Of a stretch of DNA of 64,000 nucleotides, positions 1-12,700 are shown in pieces. Each line of letters starts with the position of its first letter. Position 1 is the first letter of the stretch. The position numbers and the translations under genes are program-made. The stretch comes from Micromonospora nigra (lineage in GTDB: Bacteria > Actinomycetota > Actinomycetes > Mycobacteriales > Micromonosporaceae), in the NCBI RefSeq assembly GCF_900091585.1, contig NZ_FMHT01000003.1:5075501-5139500 (forward strand), written 5' to 3'. Below the pieces are notes generated by a model that worked only from the letters and a program-made list of their open reading frames with translations, was not told where the DNA came from and did no database searches.

Positions 1-1976
<1,976 letters not shown>

Positions 1977-1982
1977 CGGTCC

Positions 1983-1988
1983 AACCTA
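1983..1988 (-). promoter_or_regulatory. -10-like hexamer of glgE (leaderless)
   Basis: TAGGTT on the minus strand ends 6 bases before the GTG start of glgE. There is no Shine-Dalgarno sequence in the remaining leader, so transcription probably starts at or next to the start codon. Confidence 0.4.
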
Positions 1989-2017
1989 CTGTGCGAGATC
2001 GCTCCGCGCGCGGTGAG

Positions 2018-2245
2018 TCAGGCGGGCGGCTCGGCCGCCACGAACGACCCCTTGCCCTGCCGGGTGACGATCCAGCCCCGCTCCTCCAAGATCCGTAGGG
2101 CGTAGCGAACCGGCCAGGCGCTCGACTGATACTGCTCGCGCATCTCCGCGATGGACGGCAGCTTGTCACCGGGCTTCAGCGTGCCAGCGCGGACCGTAGC
2201 CACGACGTCATTGATGATCCGTTCGTAGAGCGTTGTTCGCGACAT
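2018..2245 (-). CDS. Mini-GntR winged-helix regulator, copy A
   Basis: A 75-residue protein made almost entirely of a GntR-type winged helix-turn-helix. It begins YERIINDVVATVRAGTLKPG, has the recognition-helix region LPSIAEMREQY and the wing GWIVTRQGKGSFV. It lacks the C-terminal effector-binding domain of ordinary GntR proteins (about 240 residues), so it should act as a bare DNA-binding protein. AAGG sits 9 bases before the ATG. It is a paralogue of the next gene upstream (about 43 of 75 residues identical by eye) in the same orientation, 39 bases downstream of that gene's stop, so the pair is probably one transcript produced by tandem duplication. Target and signal are unknown; the palindrome at 2587-2602 is the obvious candidate operator. 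Confidence 0.85.
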   Translation of the reverse strand: MSRTTLYERIINDVVATVRAGTLKPGDKLPSIAEMREQYQSSAWPVRYALRILEERGWIVTRQGKGSFVAAEPPA

Positions 2246-2284
2246 GATGGCGGGCCTTCGCGCGATAGGTACGACTGCTGCTGT

Positions 2285-2512
2285 TCAGGGGGGCGGTTCC
2301 GTTGCGACGAACGACCCTTTGCCCTGGTGCACCTCGATCCAGCCCCGTTCGTCGAGGATCCAGAGGGCGCGCTTGATCGGGTTGTCGGATGAGTTGTACT
2401 GCCGGGCAAGTTCGGCGATCGTCGGGAGCTTCTCGCCGGGCTTGAGCGTCCCGCTGCGGATCGACGTGGTGATGTCGTCGACCACCTGTTCGTACACGGG
2501 CTTGCGGGGCAT
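2285..2512 (-). CDS. Mini-GntR winged-helix regulator, copy B
   Basis: A 75-residue GntR-type winged-helix protein and paralogue of the gene at 2018-2245. Shared segments include GTLKPG, the IAE of the second helix, ERGWI and QGKGSFVA. The recognition region has diverged (LARQYNSSDNPIKRAL against MREQYQSSAWPVRYAL), so the two may prefer different sites or form heterodimers (inference). The start ATG 2512 is preceded by GAGAGGTGG. No effector domain is present. It is divergent from the membrane peptide/XRE unit, with the palindromic promoter region between them. Confidence 0.85.
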   Translation of the reverse strand: MPRKPVYEQVVDDITTSIRSGTLKPGEKLPTIAELARQYNSSDNPIKRALWILDERGWIEVHQGKGSFVATEPPP

Positions 2513-2574
2513 GTGACCACCTCTCGTCAGCCCCTCAAGATTCTCACCAACCGCGACACGGTGTGGATCCTGTG

Positions 2575-2603
2575 TTGACTCTGGCTACTTAGGGTCCTAA
2601 GTT
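2575..2603 (+). promoter_or_regulatory. Promoter with overlapping palindromic operator (ACTTAGG-GT-CCTAAGT)
   Basis: TTGACT (2575-2580), a 17-base spacer and TAAGTT (2598-2603) form a good vegetative promoter for the rightward genes at 2716 and 2930. A perfect 7-base inverted repeat, ACTTAGG/CCTAAGT at 2587-2602, covers the -10 box. A repressor bound here would block the promoter. The neighbouring mini-GntR proteins are the natural candidates (inference). Confidence 0.65.
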
Positions 2604-2715
2604 CCCTCGTGTCAGTGGCCTCTCGTCAGCAGCGGAGTGCCTCCGACCGGGGCGGGGTGGTTCCCGTGCTGCCCCGCTCTGACCTGCACCTCCCTTCCCT
2701 CGCAAGGAGGCTTCG

Positions 2716-2913
2716 ATGCGTGAGCGTCCGCATGACGGGCCGCTGCCGCAGGCGCACCCGTCGCCGGGGGCCGGGCCACGGCATCCCGACGGCGACCGGG
2801 TGCCCTGCCCGCCCCGGCCCGGTCGTGCAGGACCCACCCGGCGGCAGTACGCCTACGGGATCGTGGTCGCGGTGGTCGTACTCCTGCTGTTCGTGGCCGG
2901 GGTGTTCCGGTGA
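2716..2913 (+). CDS. Small single-span membrane protein
   Basis: A 65-residue protein with a Pro/Arg/Gly-rich hydrophilic N-terminal half and one strongly hydrophobic C-terminal segment (about residues 45-64, GIVVAVVVLLLFVAGVF). This suggests an N-in membrane peptide. The ATG at 2716 follows a strong ribosome site, AAGGAGG, with 5 bases between. Its stop lies 17 bases before the XRE regulator start, so they probably share the promoter at 2575-2603. Not recognised; it could be a membrane partner of the downstream regulator, but nothing in the sequence proves this. Confidence 0.6.
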   Translation: MRERPHDGPLPQAHPSPGAGPRHPDGDRVPCPPRPGRAGPTRRQYAYGIVVAVVVLLLFVAGVFR

Positions 2914-2929
2914 GCGCGAGGGGCCGGCG

Positions 2930-4168
2930 GTGAGCGCGCTGCCGGTGGGCCGGCGGGTCGCGCAGTGGCGGGTGCGGCGGAACCTCACCCAGCAGCAGTT
3001 CGCCGACCGGCTCGGCAAGTCCAAGAGCTGGGTCGACAAGGTCGAGCGCGGGGCGCGCCGGCTGGAACGCCTGTCCAGTCTGCGGGAGGTCGCCGACGCG
3101 CTGCGGATCGACGTGGCGACCCTGCTGCCGGAGCGGGCCGGGCCGCCGGCCCCCGCCGCCGGAGTGGAGCGGATCCGTGTCGCCCTGGCCCGCTACCACG
3201 TCGAGCCACCGAACCGGCCGCCGGATCTCGCGCGGGTGCGGGCCGGGCTCGACCACGCCGAGCAGACCTACCGGCATGCCCGGTACCCGGCGCTGCGCGA
3301 CCTGCTGCCCGGCCTGCTCGACACCGTCCGGCGTGCGCAGGCCGCCCGCCCCGGCCGGGCCGCCGACGAACTGCTGGTGTCGGCGTACGGGCTGGTCGCC
3401 CTGGCGCTGGTGAAGGTCGGTCAGGGCGAGTCGGCGTGGCTGGCCGCCGACCGGGGGATCGCCGTCGCGCTGGCCGCAGCGGACGCGCGGCTGGCCGCCG
3501 CAGCCACCGTGCCGCTGAGCCAGGCGCTGCGGGCGGTGGGCCGGCGGCGGTCCGCGATGGAGGCGGCGATGCTGGCCGCGCAGCGCCTCGGGCCACCCAG
3601 GCGAGACGCCTCGGCCGACCCGCCACCCCGGAGCGGTCTCTCGGCCGACGTGCCATCACGGTGCGGCCTCGCGGCCGACGCGCCGCTGCGCGGGACGCTG
3701 CTGCTCCAGGCGGCGCTCGCGGCGGGCGGCCTCGGAGACCGTGACAGCGCCCTGGCGTTCCTCGACCAGGCCGATGCGGTCGACCACGACGTGCCGGGCG
3801 GCGCGCACGAACTGCCGGGCGGCGCGGGTTTCGGCCCCGCGTCGGTGGAGGCGGCCCGGGTGGTCGTCGAGGCGGCCCTCGGCGACGTGGCGCTGGCGAC
3901 GGCACGACACGAGCAGTTGGTGGCCGGCGATCGGTGGCGGTGGCTGCCGGTCGAGCACCGGGCCGCGCACCTGCTCGACGTGGCCCGCGCCTGCGCCACG
4001 GCCGGCGACATGTCGCGGGCGGGCCGGGCGCTGCTCGACGCGGAACGCACCGCCCACGCCGAGATACACGACCGGCCGGTAGCCCGGGGCGTCGTCGGCG
4101 TCGTGGCCCGCGCGGCCACCGCCCCGGCCGACCTGCACCGCCTCGCCGCCACCCTCCACGTCACGTAA
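2930..4168 (+). CDS. XRE-family transcriptional regulator with helical repeat C-terminal region
   Basis: A 412-residue regulator. Residues about 6-60 are a helix-turn-helix of the XRE/Cro class (QWRVRRNLTQQQFADRLGKS then KVERGARRLERLSSL). The remainder is Ala/Arg-rich and helical, like the TPR-type sensor regions of actinomycete regulators of this build. The frame is open upstream to 2609. GTG 2930 was chosen because the HTH starts right after it and it follows the membrane peptide. About residues 228-257 hold a threefold imperfect 10-residue repeat (SADxPxRxGL), mirrored in DNA as a 30-base period. A small gene follows 11 bases after the stop. The signal sensed is unknown. Confidence 0.85.
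   Translation: MSALPVGRRVAQWRVRRNLTQQQFADRLGKSKSWVDKVERGARRLERLSSLREVADALRIDVATLLPERAGPPAPAAGVERIRVALARYHVEPPNRPPDLARVRAGLDHAEQTYRHARYPALRDLLPGLLDTVRRAQAARPGRAADELLVSAYGLVALALVKVGQGESAWLAADRGIAVALAAADARLAAAATVPLSQALRAVGRRRSAMEAAMLAAQRLGPPRRDASADPPPRSGLSADVPSRCGLAADAPLRGTLLLQAALAAGGLGDRDSALAFLDQADAVDHDVPGGAHELPGGAGFGPASVEAARVVVEAALGDVALATARHEQLVAGDRWRWLPVEHRAAHLLDVARACATAGDMSRAGRALLDAERTAHAEIHDRPVARGVVGVVARAATAPADLHRLAATLHVT
3611..3700 (+). repeat. Imperfect 30-bp tandem repeat inside the XRE regulator gene
   Basis: CGGCCGAC recurs at 3612, 3642 and 3672 with related flanks, giving three 30-base units that encode SADPPPRSGL, SADVPSRCGL and AADAPLRGTL. The unit keeps the reading frame, so copy number could change without breaking the gene. 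Confidence 0.6.
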
Positions 4169-4179
4169 GGTCAACAGCC

Positions 4180-4326
4180 ATGCGCGACGTGTCAGGAACC
4201 GGGAATCAGTCTGGCGGTGGCGAAACCAGGGGACAACGCCTGGTGCGGCACATGCGCGGTCGGGGCAGCGCGAAGCAGACCGAGGGCCTGTCCACCGATG
4301 AGCTGATGGAGTTGCTGCGGGGCTGA
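4180..4326 (+). CDS. Small hypothetical protein (48 aa)
   Basis: ATG 4180 opens a 48-residue frame ending in TEGLSTDELMELLRG. It begins 11 bases after the XRE regulator stop and is probably cotranscribed with it. The N-terminal half is Gly/Arg-rich (GNQSGGGETRGQRLVRHMRG). No domain is recognised. The acidic helical C-terminus would suit a small protein-binding partner of the regulator (inference only). It converges on the glgM-like gene with a 10-base gap. Confidence 0.55.
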   Translation: MRDVSGTGNQSGGGETRGQRLVRHMRGRGSAKQTEGLSTDELMELLRG

Positions 4327-4336
4327 ACAACAGCCG

Positions 4337-5545
4337 TTAGCCGGTCGCGCCCACCGATCGGTAGACGTCCAGGGTCTGGCGGGCGATGGCGTCCCAGGAG
4401 AAGTGTTCCACCGCGCGCTGGCGGCCCGCCGTGCCGAACCGGGCCGTACGCGCCGGGTCTGCCAGCAACTCGTTCAGCCGGGCCGACAGGTCGGCCTCGA
4501 ACCGGGCCGGGTCCAGCGGGGTGCCCGAGCCGTCGGTGGCCTGCTCGATGGGCACCAGCAGCCCCGTCTCGCCGTCGGCCACCACCTCGGGGATGCCGCC
4601 GGTCGCGGTCGCGACCACCGCCGTCTCGCAGGCCATCGCCTCCAGGTTGACGATGCCCATCGGCTCGTACACCGACGGGCAGACGAACACCGTGGCATGC
4701 GTGAGCACCTGGATCACCTCGTGCTTGGGCAGCATCTCCGCCACCCACACCACCCCGGAACGGTTGGCCCGCAGCTCGCCGACCAGCCCCTCCACCTCGG
4801 CGGCGATGTCCGGCGTGTCGGGTGCCCCGGCCAGCAGCACGAGCTGGGTGTCGGCCGGCAGGTCCCGGGCGGCCCGCAGCAGGTAGGGCAGGCCCTTCTG
4901 CCGGGTGATCCGCCCGACGTAGACCACGCTGGGCAGCGCCGGATCGATCCCGAGCCGGTCGACGACGTCGGTGCCGTGATCGGGGGCGTACTGCGCGGTG
5001 TCGATGCCGTTGTAGACCACCCTCACCCGGTCGGGGTTCACCGCCGGGTACGCCGCCAGCACGTCGCGGCGCATCCCCTCGCTGACCGCGATCACCGCGT
5101 CGGCCGCCTCGAAGGCGGTGCGCTCGCACCACGACGACAGCGCGTACCCGCCGCCGAGCTGCTCGGCCTTCCACGGCCGCAACGGTTCCAGGCTGTGCGC
5201 GGTCGCCACGTGCGGCACCCCGTGCAGCAGCTTCGCGGTGTGCCCGGCCAGGTTCGCGTACCAGGTGTGGCTGTGCACCACGTCCGTGCCGGCGCAGCCC
5301 GCCGCCATCTCCAGGTCGACGGCCATCGTCCGCAGCGCGGCGTTCGCGCCGGTCAGGCTCTCCGGTTCGGAGTACGCGACGACGCCCGGCTCGGTGCGCG
5401 GCCCGCCGAAGCAGTGCACCCGCACGTCGGCGAGCCGACGCAGCTCACGGGCCAGATACTCGACGTGTACGCCGGCCCCGCCGTACACCTCCGGCGGGTA
5501 CTCGCGGGTGAGCAGGTCGACGCGCAGGGGGGCGGAGTCGGTCAT
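4337..5545 (-). CDS. glgM: GT4 glycogen synthase/alpha-maltose-1-phosphate synthase (GlgA/GlgM type)
   Basis: A 402-residue GT-B glycosyltransferase of family GT4, the actinobacterial 'GlgA' type now known in mycobacteria to make alpha-maltose-1-phosphate from ADP-glucose and glucose-1-phosphate. Visible features are REYPPEVYGGAGVHVEYLAR near the N-terminus, VVYVGRITRQKGLPYLL at the start of the nucleotide-binding half (about residue 207) and the E-x7-E motif EPMGIVNLEAMACE (about 298). ATG 5545 is preferred over GTG 5554, since AGGG lies 8 bases upstream of it. It is divergent from glgC (68-base gap), so product and substrate genes share a regulatory region. The glgM activity assignment rests on pathway context with glgE; plain glycogen synthase is the alternative. 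Confidence 0.9.
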   Translation of the reverse strand: MTDSAPLRVDLLTREYPPEVYGGAGVHVEYLARELRRLADVRVHCFGGPRTEPGVVAYSEPESLTGANAALRTMAVDLEMAAGCAGTDVVHSHTWYANLAGHTAKLLHGVPHVATAHSLEPLRPWKAEQLGGGYALSSWCERTAFEAADAVIAVSEGMRRDVLAAYPAVNPDRVRVVYNGIDTAQYAPDHGTDVVDRLGIDPALPSVVYVGRITRQKGLPYLLRAARDLPADTQLVLLAGAPDTPDIAAEVEGLVGELRANRSGVVWVAEMLPKHEVIQVLTHATVFVCPSVYEPMGIVNLEAMACETAVVATATGGIPEVVADGETGLLVPIEQATDGSGTPLDPARFEADLSARLNELLADPARTARFGTAGRQRAVEHFSWDAIARQTLDVYRSVGATG

Positions 5546-5601
5546 GCCCGGCACCCTAGTGCAAAGTGCCCGTACGAGTGGTGAAGTGGGACCGGGATGG
5601 A

Positions 5602-5607
5602 TAGCGT
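5602..5607 (+). promoter_or_regulatory. -10-like hexamer of glgC (leaderless)
   Basis: TAGCGT ends 6 bases before the glgC ATG at 5614, inside the 68-base divergent gap with the glgM-like gene. The spacing implies a transcript beginning at or beside the start codon. Confidence 0.45.
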
Positions 5608-5613
5608 CTGGTC

Positions 5614-6846
5614 ATGGCTGCCAAGGTGCTCGCGATCGTTCTGGCCGGCGGAGAAGGCAAACGCCTCATGCCGCTCACCACGGACCGGGCCAAGCCGGCC
5701 GTCCCGTTCGGCGGGATGTACCGCATGGTCGACTTCGTGCTCTCCAACCTGGCCAACGCCGGCTATCTGAAGATCGTCGTGTTGACCCAGTACAAGTCCC
5801 ACTCGTTGGACCGACACATCACCAAGACCTGGCGGATGTCGACCCTGCTGGGCAACTACGTCACACCGGTGCCGGCGCAGCAGCGCCGTGGCCCCTGGTG
5901 GTTCGCCGGTTCCGCCGACGCGATCTACCAGAGCTTCAACCTGATCAACGACGAGCAGCCGGACTATGTGATCGTCTTCGGTGCCGACCACATCTACCGC
6001 ATGGACCCGCGCCAGATGGTGGAGGACCACATCGCCTCCGGCGCCGGGGTGACCGTGGCCGGCATCCGCCAGCCGCTGTCGAGCGCCGACCAGTTCGGGG
6101 TGATCGAGGTCGGCGAGGACGGCCGGCGCATCCGCGCGTTCCGGGAGAAGCCCACCGACGCCGTCGGCCTGCCCGACGCCCCCGACCAGATCTACGCCTC
6201 GATGGGCAACTACGTGTTCACCACGAAGGCGCTGTGCGAGGCGGTGGAGTGCGACGCCGAGGACCGCACCAGCAAGCACGACATGGGCGGCAGCATCATC
6301 CCCATGCTGGTCGAGCGCGGCGAGGCCAACGTCTACGACTTCCGCGACAACGAGGTGCCCGGCAGCACCGACCGCGACCGCGGCTACTGGCGGGACGTGG
6401 GGACGCTCGACTCGTTCTACGACGCCCACATGGATCTGATCAACGTCCACCCGGTGTTCAACCTCTACAACTTCGAGTGGCCCATCTACACCGAACAGCC
6501 GCCCTACCCGCCCGCCAAGTTCGTCCACCAGTGGGGGGAGCGGGTCGGGCGGGCGGTCGGCTCGATGATCTCGCCGGGCGCGGTGGTCTCCGGCTCCCTG
6601 GTGGAGAACTCGATCGTGTCACCGAAGGTGAAGGTCCACTCCTGGGCGCACGTCGACGGCGCGGTGCTCATGGAGGGCGTCGACATCGGGCGGCACGCCG
6701 TGGTGCGTCGGGCCATCATCGACAAGAACGTCCACGTGCCCGAGGGGGCAGAGATCGGCGTGGACCTGGAGAAGGACCGGCAGCGTTACACCGTCTCCGA
6801 CAACGGCATCGTCGTCATCGGCAAGGGGCAGCGCGTCGAACCCTGA
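5614..6846 (+). CDS. glgC: GlgC, glucose-1-phosphate adenylyltransferase
   Basis: Makes ADP-glucose from ATP and glucose-1-phosphate, feeding the divergent GT4 enzyme. The 410 residues match the family. It has the N-terminal nucleotidyltransferase signature [20 protein letters not shown] (about residues 11-30), the Asp of [10 protein letters not shown] (about 128), [18 protein letters not shown] (about 258-275) and a C-terminal left-handed beta-helix part ([18 protein letters not shown]). The stop codon lies in the first unit of a threefold 19-base tandem repeat. The phosphoglucomutase gene follows after about 100 bases on the same strand and supplies its substrate. Confidence 0.96.
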   Translation: MAAKVLAIVLAGGEGKRLMPLTTDRAKPAVPFGGMYRMVDFVLSNLANAGYLKIVVLTQYKSHSLDRHITKTWRMSTLLGNYVTPVPAQQRRGPWWFAGSADAIYQSFNLINDEQPDYVIVFGADHIYRMDPRQMVEDHIASGAGVTVAGIRQPLSSADQFGVIEVGEDGRRIRAFREKPTDAVGLPDAPDQIYASMGNYVFTTKALCEAVECDAEDRTSKHDMGGSIIPMLVERGEANVYDFRDNEVPGSTDRDRGYWRDVGTLDSFYDAHMDLINVHPVFNLYNFEWPIYTEQPPYPPAKFVHQWGERVGRAVGSMISPGAVVSGSLVENSIVSPKVKVHSWAHVDGAVLMEGVDIGRHAVVRRAIIDKNVHVPEGAEIGVDLEKDRQRYTVSDNGIVVIGKGQRVEP

Positions 6847-6885
6847 GCAGCGCGTCGAAGCCTGAGCAGCGCGTCGAACCCTGAG
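6829..6885 (+). repeat. Three 19-bp tandem copies spanning the glgC stop codon
   Basis: CAGCGCGTCGAACCCTGAG occurs three times head to tail (6829-6847, 6848-6866 with one mismatch, 6867-6885). The first copy encodes the last glgC codons and stop; the other two are extra copies of that terminus lying in the gap before pgm. Confidence 0.9.
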
Positions 6886-6949
6886 CCGGGTGTGACCCGA
6901 CGCCCGCCGGGAAACAGTGCATCCACCCGTACCCGAGGAGGTTCCCGCA

Positions 6950-8599
<1,650 letters not shown>

Positions 8600-8747
8600 G
8601 TGGCCGACGGCGATCCGCCCGGCGGCACTGGACAAAACGCTCGCTAGGACGCGGGCACCCACACCGTCCTGTGGCGGCGCGTGAGCGGTACGGGTGACAG
8701 CGGGAACACCGGCGTGGGACATGCCGGTGGCATCGGGCCATGCCGGT

Positions 8748-9677
8748 TCAGCGGGGCGGAGGCAGATCTCGGCGGTCGAGTTGGCGACGCAGGTTCTCCG
8801 GTAGCAGCTCGCGTAGCTGCTCCGGCAGCAGGGGCAGGTCCAGCAGGCTCAGCTTGAGCTGGTTGCGTTCCTGGTAGCGCCGCGCGTCCAGACGGACCAC
8901 CAGGCCGGCGTCGCGACGGTAGCGGATGTGCAGCTCGCCCTCCGTCGCCGCCTCCCGAATCACCATGCCGTCCATCTCCACGACCGCTGGCGCGGAGTCG
9001 GGGCGCAGCTCCAACCGGACCGCCTCGCCGGGGGAGAGCACCACCGACCGGGAGATCCCGGCCATCGGTGCCGAGGGCGTGACCACCACCGCCTGGGTGG
9101 CCGGGGACACCAGCGGCCCACCCGCCGCGTAGCTGTACGCCGTCGAGCCCATCGGCGTGCTCACCACCAGCGCGTCACACCGGTAGTAGCCGTACTGCTG
9201 GCCGTCCACGGCCAGGGTGGCGGCGACGAAGCCCTGCCCCGGCCGCCGCACGAGGGCGACGTCGTTGAACGCGACGATGTTGTCGCCGCACACGTCACAG
9301 GCCAGGCAACTGTGCGTCTCGACGGTGAAGTCCCCGGCGGCCAGCCGGTCCAGCGCCCCGGGCAGCTCCGGTGCCTGCACCTCCACCAGGAAGCCCAGCT
9401 TGCCCAGGTGTACGCCGAGCACCGGTTTCGGGTCGGCGACGGCCGAGCGCAGCGCCCCCAGCATCGTGCCGTCACCGCCGATGCTGATCAGCGCGTCGCA
9501 GGCCGCGGCCAGTGCTCCGGGCGGCAGCGCCTCGACGCCCGGCGGCACGCGGTGCCGGTCCTCGGCACGGACCGCCAGGGCCACCCCCTGCCGACCGGCC
9601 CAGTCGACGATGGTGTCCACCACCGGGGACACGTCCCGGGTGGGATGGAGCACCAGCCCGAGACGTCGATGGTCCAT
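8748..9677 (-). CDS. NAD kinase family protein
   Basis: ATP-NAD kinase fold (PpnK/NadK), expected to phosphorylate NAD to NADP in the cytosol. The protein is 309 residues with ISIGGDGTML (about 85), GVHLGKLGFL (about 108), FNDVALVRRPGQGF and STPMGSTAYSYAAGGPLVSP (about 178-197) with the invariant GSTAY. ATG 9677 was chosen because the protein then starts MDHRRLGLVLHP, close to the nucleotide-binding strand; an in-frame ATG at 9695 is possible. It is convergent with pgm and downstream of the M14 peptidase, with a hairpin between. Actinomycetes often carry more than one NAD kinase homologue, so it need not be the essential copy. Confidence 0.88.
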   Translation of the reverse strand: MDHRRLGLVLHPTRDVSPVVDTIVDWAGRQGVALAVRAEDRHRVPPGVEALPPGALAAACDALISIGGDGTMLGALRSAVADPKPVLGVHLGKLGFLVEVQAPELPGALDRLAAGDFTVETHSCLACDVCGDNIVAFNDVALVRRPGQGFVAATLAVDGQQYGYYRCDALVVSTPMGSTAYSYAAGGPLVSPATQAVVVTPSAPMAGISRSVVLSPGEAVRLELRPDSAPAVVEMDGMVIREAATEGELHIRYRRDAGLVVRLDARRYQERNQLKLSLLDLPLLPEQLRELLPENLRRQLDRRDLPPPR

Positions 9678-9724
9678 GCCTACAGCACACCACATCGCCC
9701 CGCCCCGTCAGGGGCGTACGCGAA

Positions 9725-9758
9725 GGTGCGCCGGCGGTGCGGACACCGCCGGCGCACC
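9725..9758 (-). terminator. Hairpin terminator after the M14 peptidase gene
   Basis: A perfect 15-base stem (9725-9739 with 9744-9758) with a 4-base loop lies 11 bases beyond the peptidase stop. It lacks a U-tract, as is common in actinomycetes. Confidence 0.65.
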
Positions 9759-9769
9759 CGTGAGCACCA

Positions 9770-12700
9770 CTACCGGCGCGGACCGCCGGAGAGGTGGGTC
9801 AGCGCCCGCGCGACCAGGTCGTCACGCGCCGCCGGAGCCAGCCCCTCCAACCCGAAGCCGAGGTAGACGGTGTCCTCGGTGACCACCACCGAACCCTCCT
9901 CGAACGCCTGCTGGCTGCGCGACCAGTCGACCGCCGCCGGGCTCGATCCGGTCGGCGGACCGGCCACCGTCCAACCACCGAGATCGTCCGACTCGAACGA
10001 GGTCTGCGTGACCGTCACCCCGTCGACGACCACCCGGGTGTCGTCCAGGAACACGCCCAGGCCCTGGGTGCTCCAGTCCGAGACGTACGAGATGGAGACC
10101 TCGACCTGCTTGCCGGCGTAGGCGGACAGGTCGACGACGAACTCCTTCCAGCCACCGGAGTTGCCGGTGGCCGCGTGCCACTGCCCGGTCGTGCCCGTGG
10201 GGGAGCAGTCCGCGCCCTGGTAGTGCGCCAGGAACGGGTGCAGCTGCGCCACCCAGCCCGACTCGCAACTGTCCCCGGTGACCTGGGTGGTCAGCCCGTT
10301 CGCGTCCGGCAGCGTGGTCCAGTCGTCGCTGCCCACCTCGTGCGCCTCGACCATCATGAAGTCCCAGTTCGCCTCGATGTCGAACGAGGTGTGGAACCGC
10401 AGTTCCCCGCTGTCGGCCCCGGTCAGGTCCACCGTCCGGGTGAGCCGCTTGTAGGTCTCGTCGGACTGCCCGCTGAACAGGTACCAGTCCCCGGTGCGCG
10501 GATCGTACGGCGCGCCGCCAGGGCGCACCCAGCCCGCCGGCGCCGAGCTGCTGAACTGCGGGAACTGGTCGACGGGCAGGAAACTCGACGTGGTCAGGAA
10601 CGACGCCGTGTGGTCCTGGTTGCCCGCCGAGCCCGGCGCGTTCAGCTCACCGGCGAACCCGCCGAACGGGCCGTCGTCGCCCCGCACCCCGTACGGCTGC
10701 CCCTCGGGGGAGGTGCCGCCGTCGCTGACGTAGCCGTAGGCGCCCAGCCAGTACTGCTGGAAGTCGTTGAACAACGGCAGGCAGGTCGGGTCCGCCGCGT
10801 CCGTGCACTCCGGCGGGGCGTCGGGACGGTACCCGTAAGCGCCGTTGGCGGACTGGGCGAACAGGGCGTACTTGCCGCTGACCAGCAGCTTGCCGCCCTC
10901 GTTGAGGTAGTCCCGCACCGCCAGTTCGGTGTCCAGCGCGGCCTTCGCCACCGTGCCGGGCACCTGCCCGGGGGCGCGCATGATGATGTCGTCGCCGGTC
11001 TCCCAGACCACGGTGTCGTAGTGCGACAGCACCCCGAGGTGGTGCGGTGCGGTCCGGTCCATCGCGTCGACGTCGTACACGTCGCTGCTGTGCCCGGCGG
11101 CGGCCAGCGACGCCGCGATCTCGTCGGCGTACTTCGCGGTGGTCGCGTCCTGGGTGGGGCTCGGCCCGGTGACGTCCTCCACGGCGAGGACCAGCACGTC
11201 CCCACCGATGTCGTCGTGCACCCGGTAGGTGAAGTGCTCACTGGCCACCACCCCCGCGCCGCGCTTGCGGGCGGTGAACCACACCTCGACCCGGTCCCCG
11301 GGCCGGGTGCCGGTGACCTTGCCGCGCAGTTCGGCGTAGTAGTCGTTGTGGGTGTCGCCGTAGCGTTCACCGCCGCGCCACTGGCGGACCGACGTGGTCT
11401 TCGGCCGGGCACCGTTGACCGTGTAGTGCATCCGCACGTTCGTCAGCGACCTGCGGGCGATCGTGGCCACCTGCTGGCTGCGCCCGTACGAGGTGTCGAA
11501 CGCATCGACCACGAAGTCGGCGGTGTCGCGCCCGACCACCGACGCCGGGTCGTCCGGGGTGCGCGCCGACGTCGCCACCGACAGGGCGAACGGCAGGTTC
11601 TTCGCCACCTCGGCGGCGATCAGCTTCTCGTCGTCGGGGAAGATGAAGCCGCTGACGCAGTCCTCCGGCAGCCACTCGTCGTCCGGGTCGGAGGCCGCCG
11701 CCGCCTGACAGGTGGACATCTCCGGGGTGAAGCCGAGCGTGCCGTGCCGGACGGTGGCGTGCGTGTCGGTGTCACCGTTGGTCGTGTACAGCTCGGCCGA
11801 CAGGTCCGGGTCGTAGCCGGGCACCGCCGGGTTGGCGTCGTCACCGACCATCGCCTCGTAGATCACGTCGTCCGGGGTGGGGGTGGAGACCTGCCAGCCG
11901 ACGCCGTAGAGCAGCAGCTGCGCCGCCGAGTGGTAGTTGACCAGGAACTCGAACCCGACCCGCTTGAACAGCCGGTTGAGCGCCTTCGTCTCCGGCTCGG
12001 AGTTCGGGCCCGGGCCCCGGTAGGTCTCGCTGACCGGATCCGGTGAGGAACCCTCGTTGTCGTAGCCCCACTTGTAGGCGAAGTTGCGGTTCAGGTCCAC
12101 GCCGTCGCCGGAGGTGATCCGACCGTCGCCGTCGTTGTCCCGCAGGTTCTTGCGCCACAGCCGGTTGCCGGGGGTGAAGGTGTGGTCGTAGCCGTCCGGG
12201 TTGGCCACCGGCAGGAACCACAGCTCGGTGGTGTTGACCATGCGGGTGATCTCCGGATCGGTGCCGTAGCTGTCGAGCACGTGGTGCATCAACCGCCGCG
12301 TCATCTCCGTGGTGATCCACTCGCGGGCGTGCTGGGTGCTGGCGTAGAGCACGGCGGGGCGCTGGCCGTCCGGCACGTTCTTCGCGTTCCTGGTGACCTT
12401 GACGGCGAGGATCGGCTTGCCCTGCCACGACCTCCCGATGGTCTCCACCTTGGTCAGCTTCGGGTGCCGGGCCGCCGTCGCGGTGATCTCGTCGCGGATG
12501 CCGCCCGGCGCACTGTACGAGCGGAACGCCGTCCAGCCCGTCGCGGCCTGCTCCCGCAGCACCTGCGAGGCGGCCTTGCCGCGTACCTTCTTGACCTTCA
12601 GCTCGACGCCCGCGCGGCTCAGCTTCTCCGCCTGCCCCCGGCTGAGCACCGTCTCGATCTCGGTCCTGCCGGAGCTGTCGGTGCCGCCGTGGTCGTGACC

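Noticed and set aside
9794..12046. A 750-codon + strand frame opposite the M14 peptidase
   Set aside because: Same GC-driven shadow effect; composition is Arg/Val/Pro/Gly-rich without any domain, while the minus strand encodes a full peptidase.
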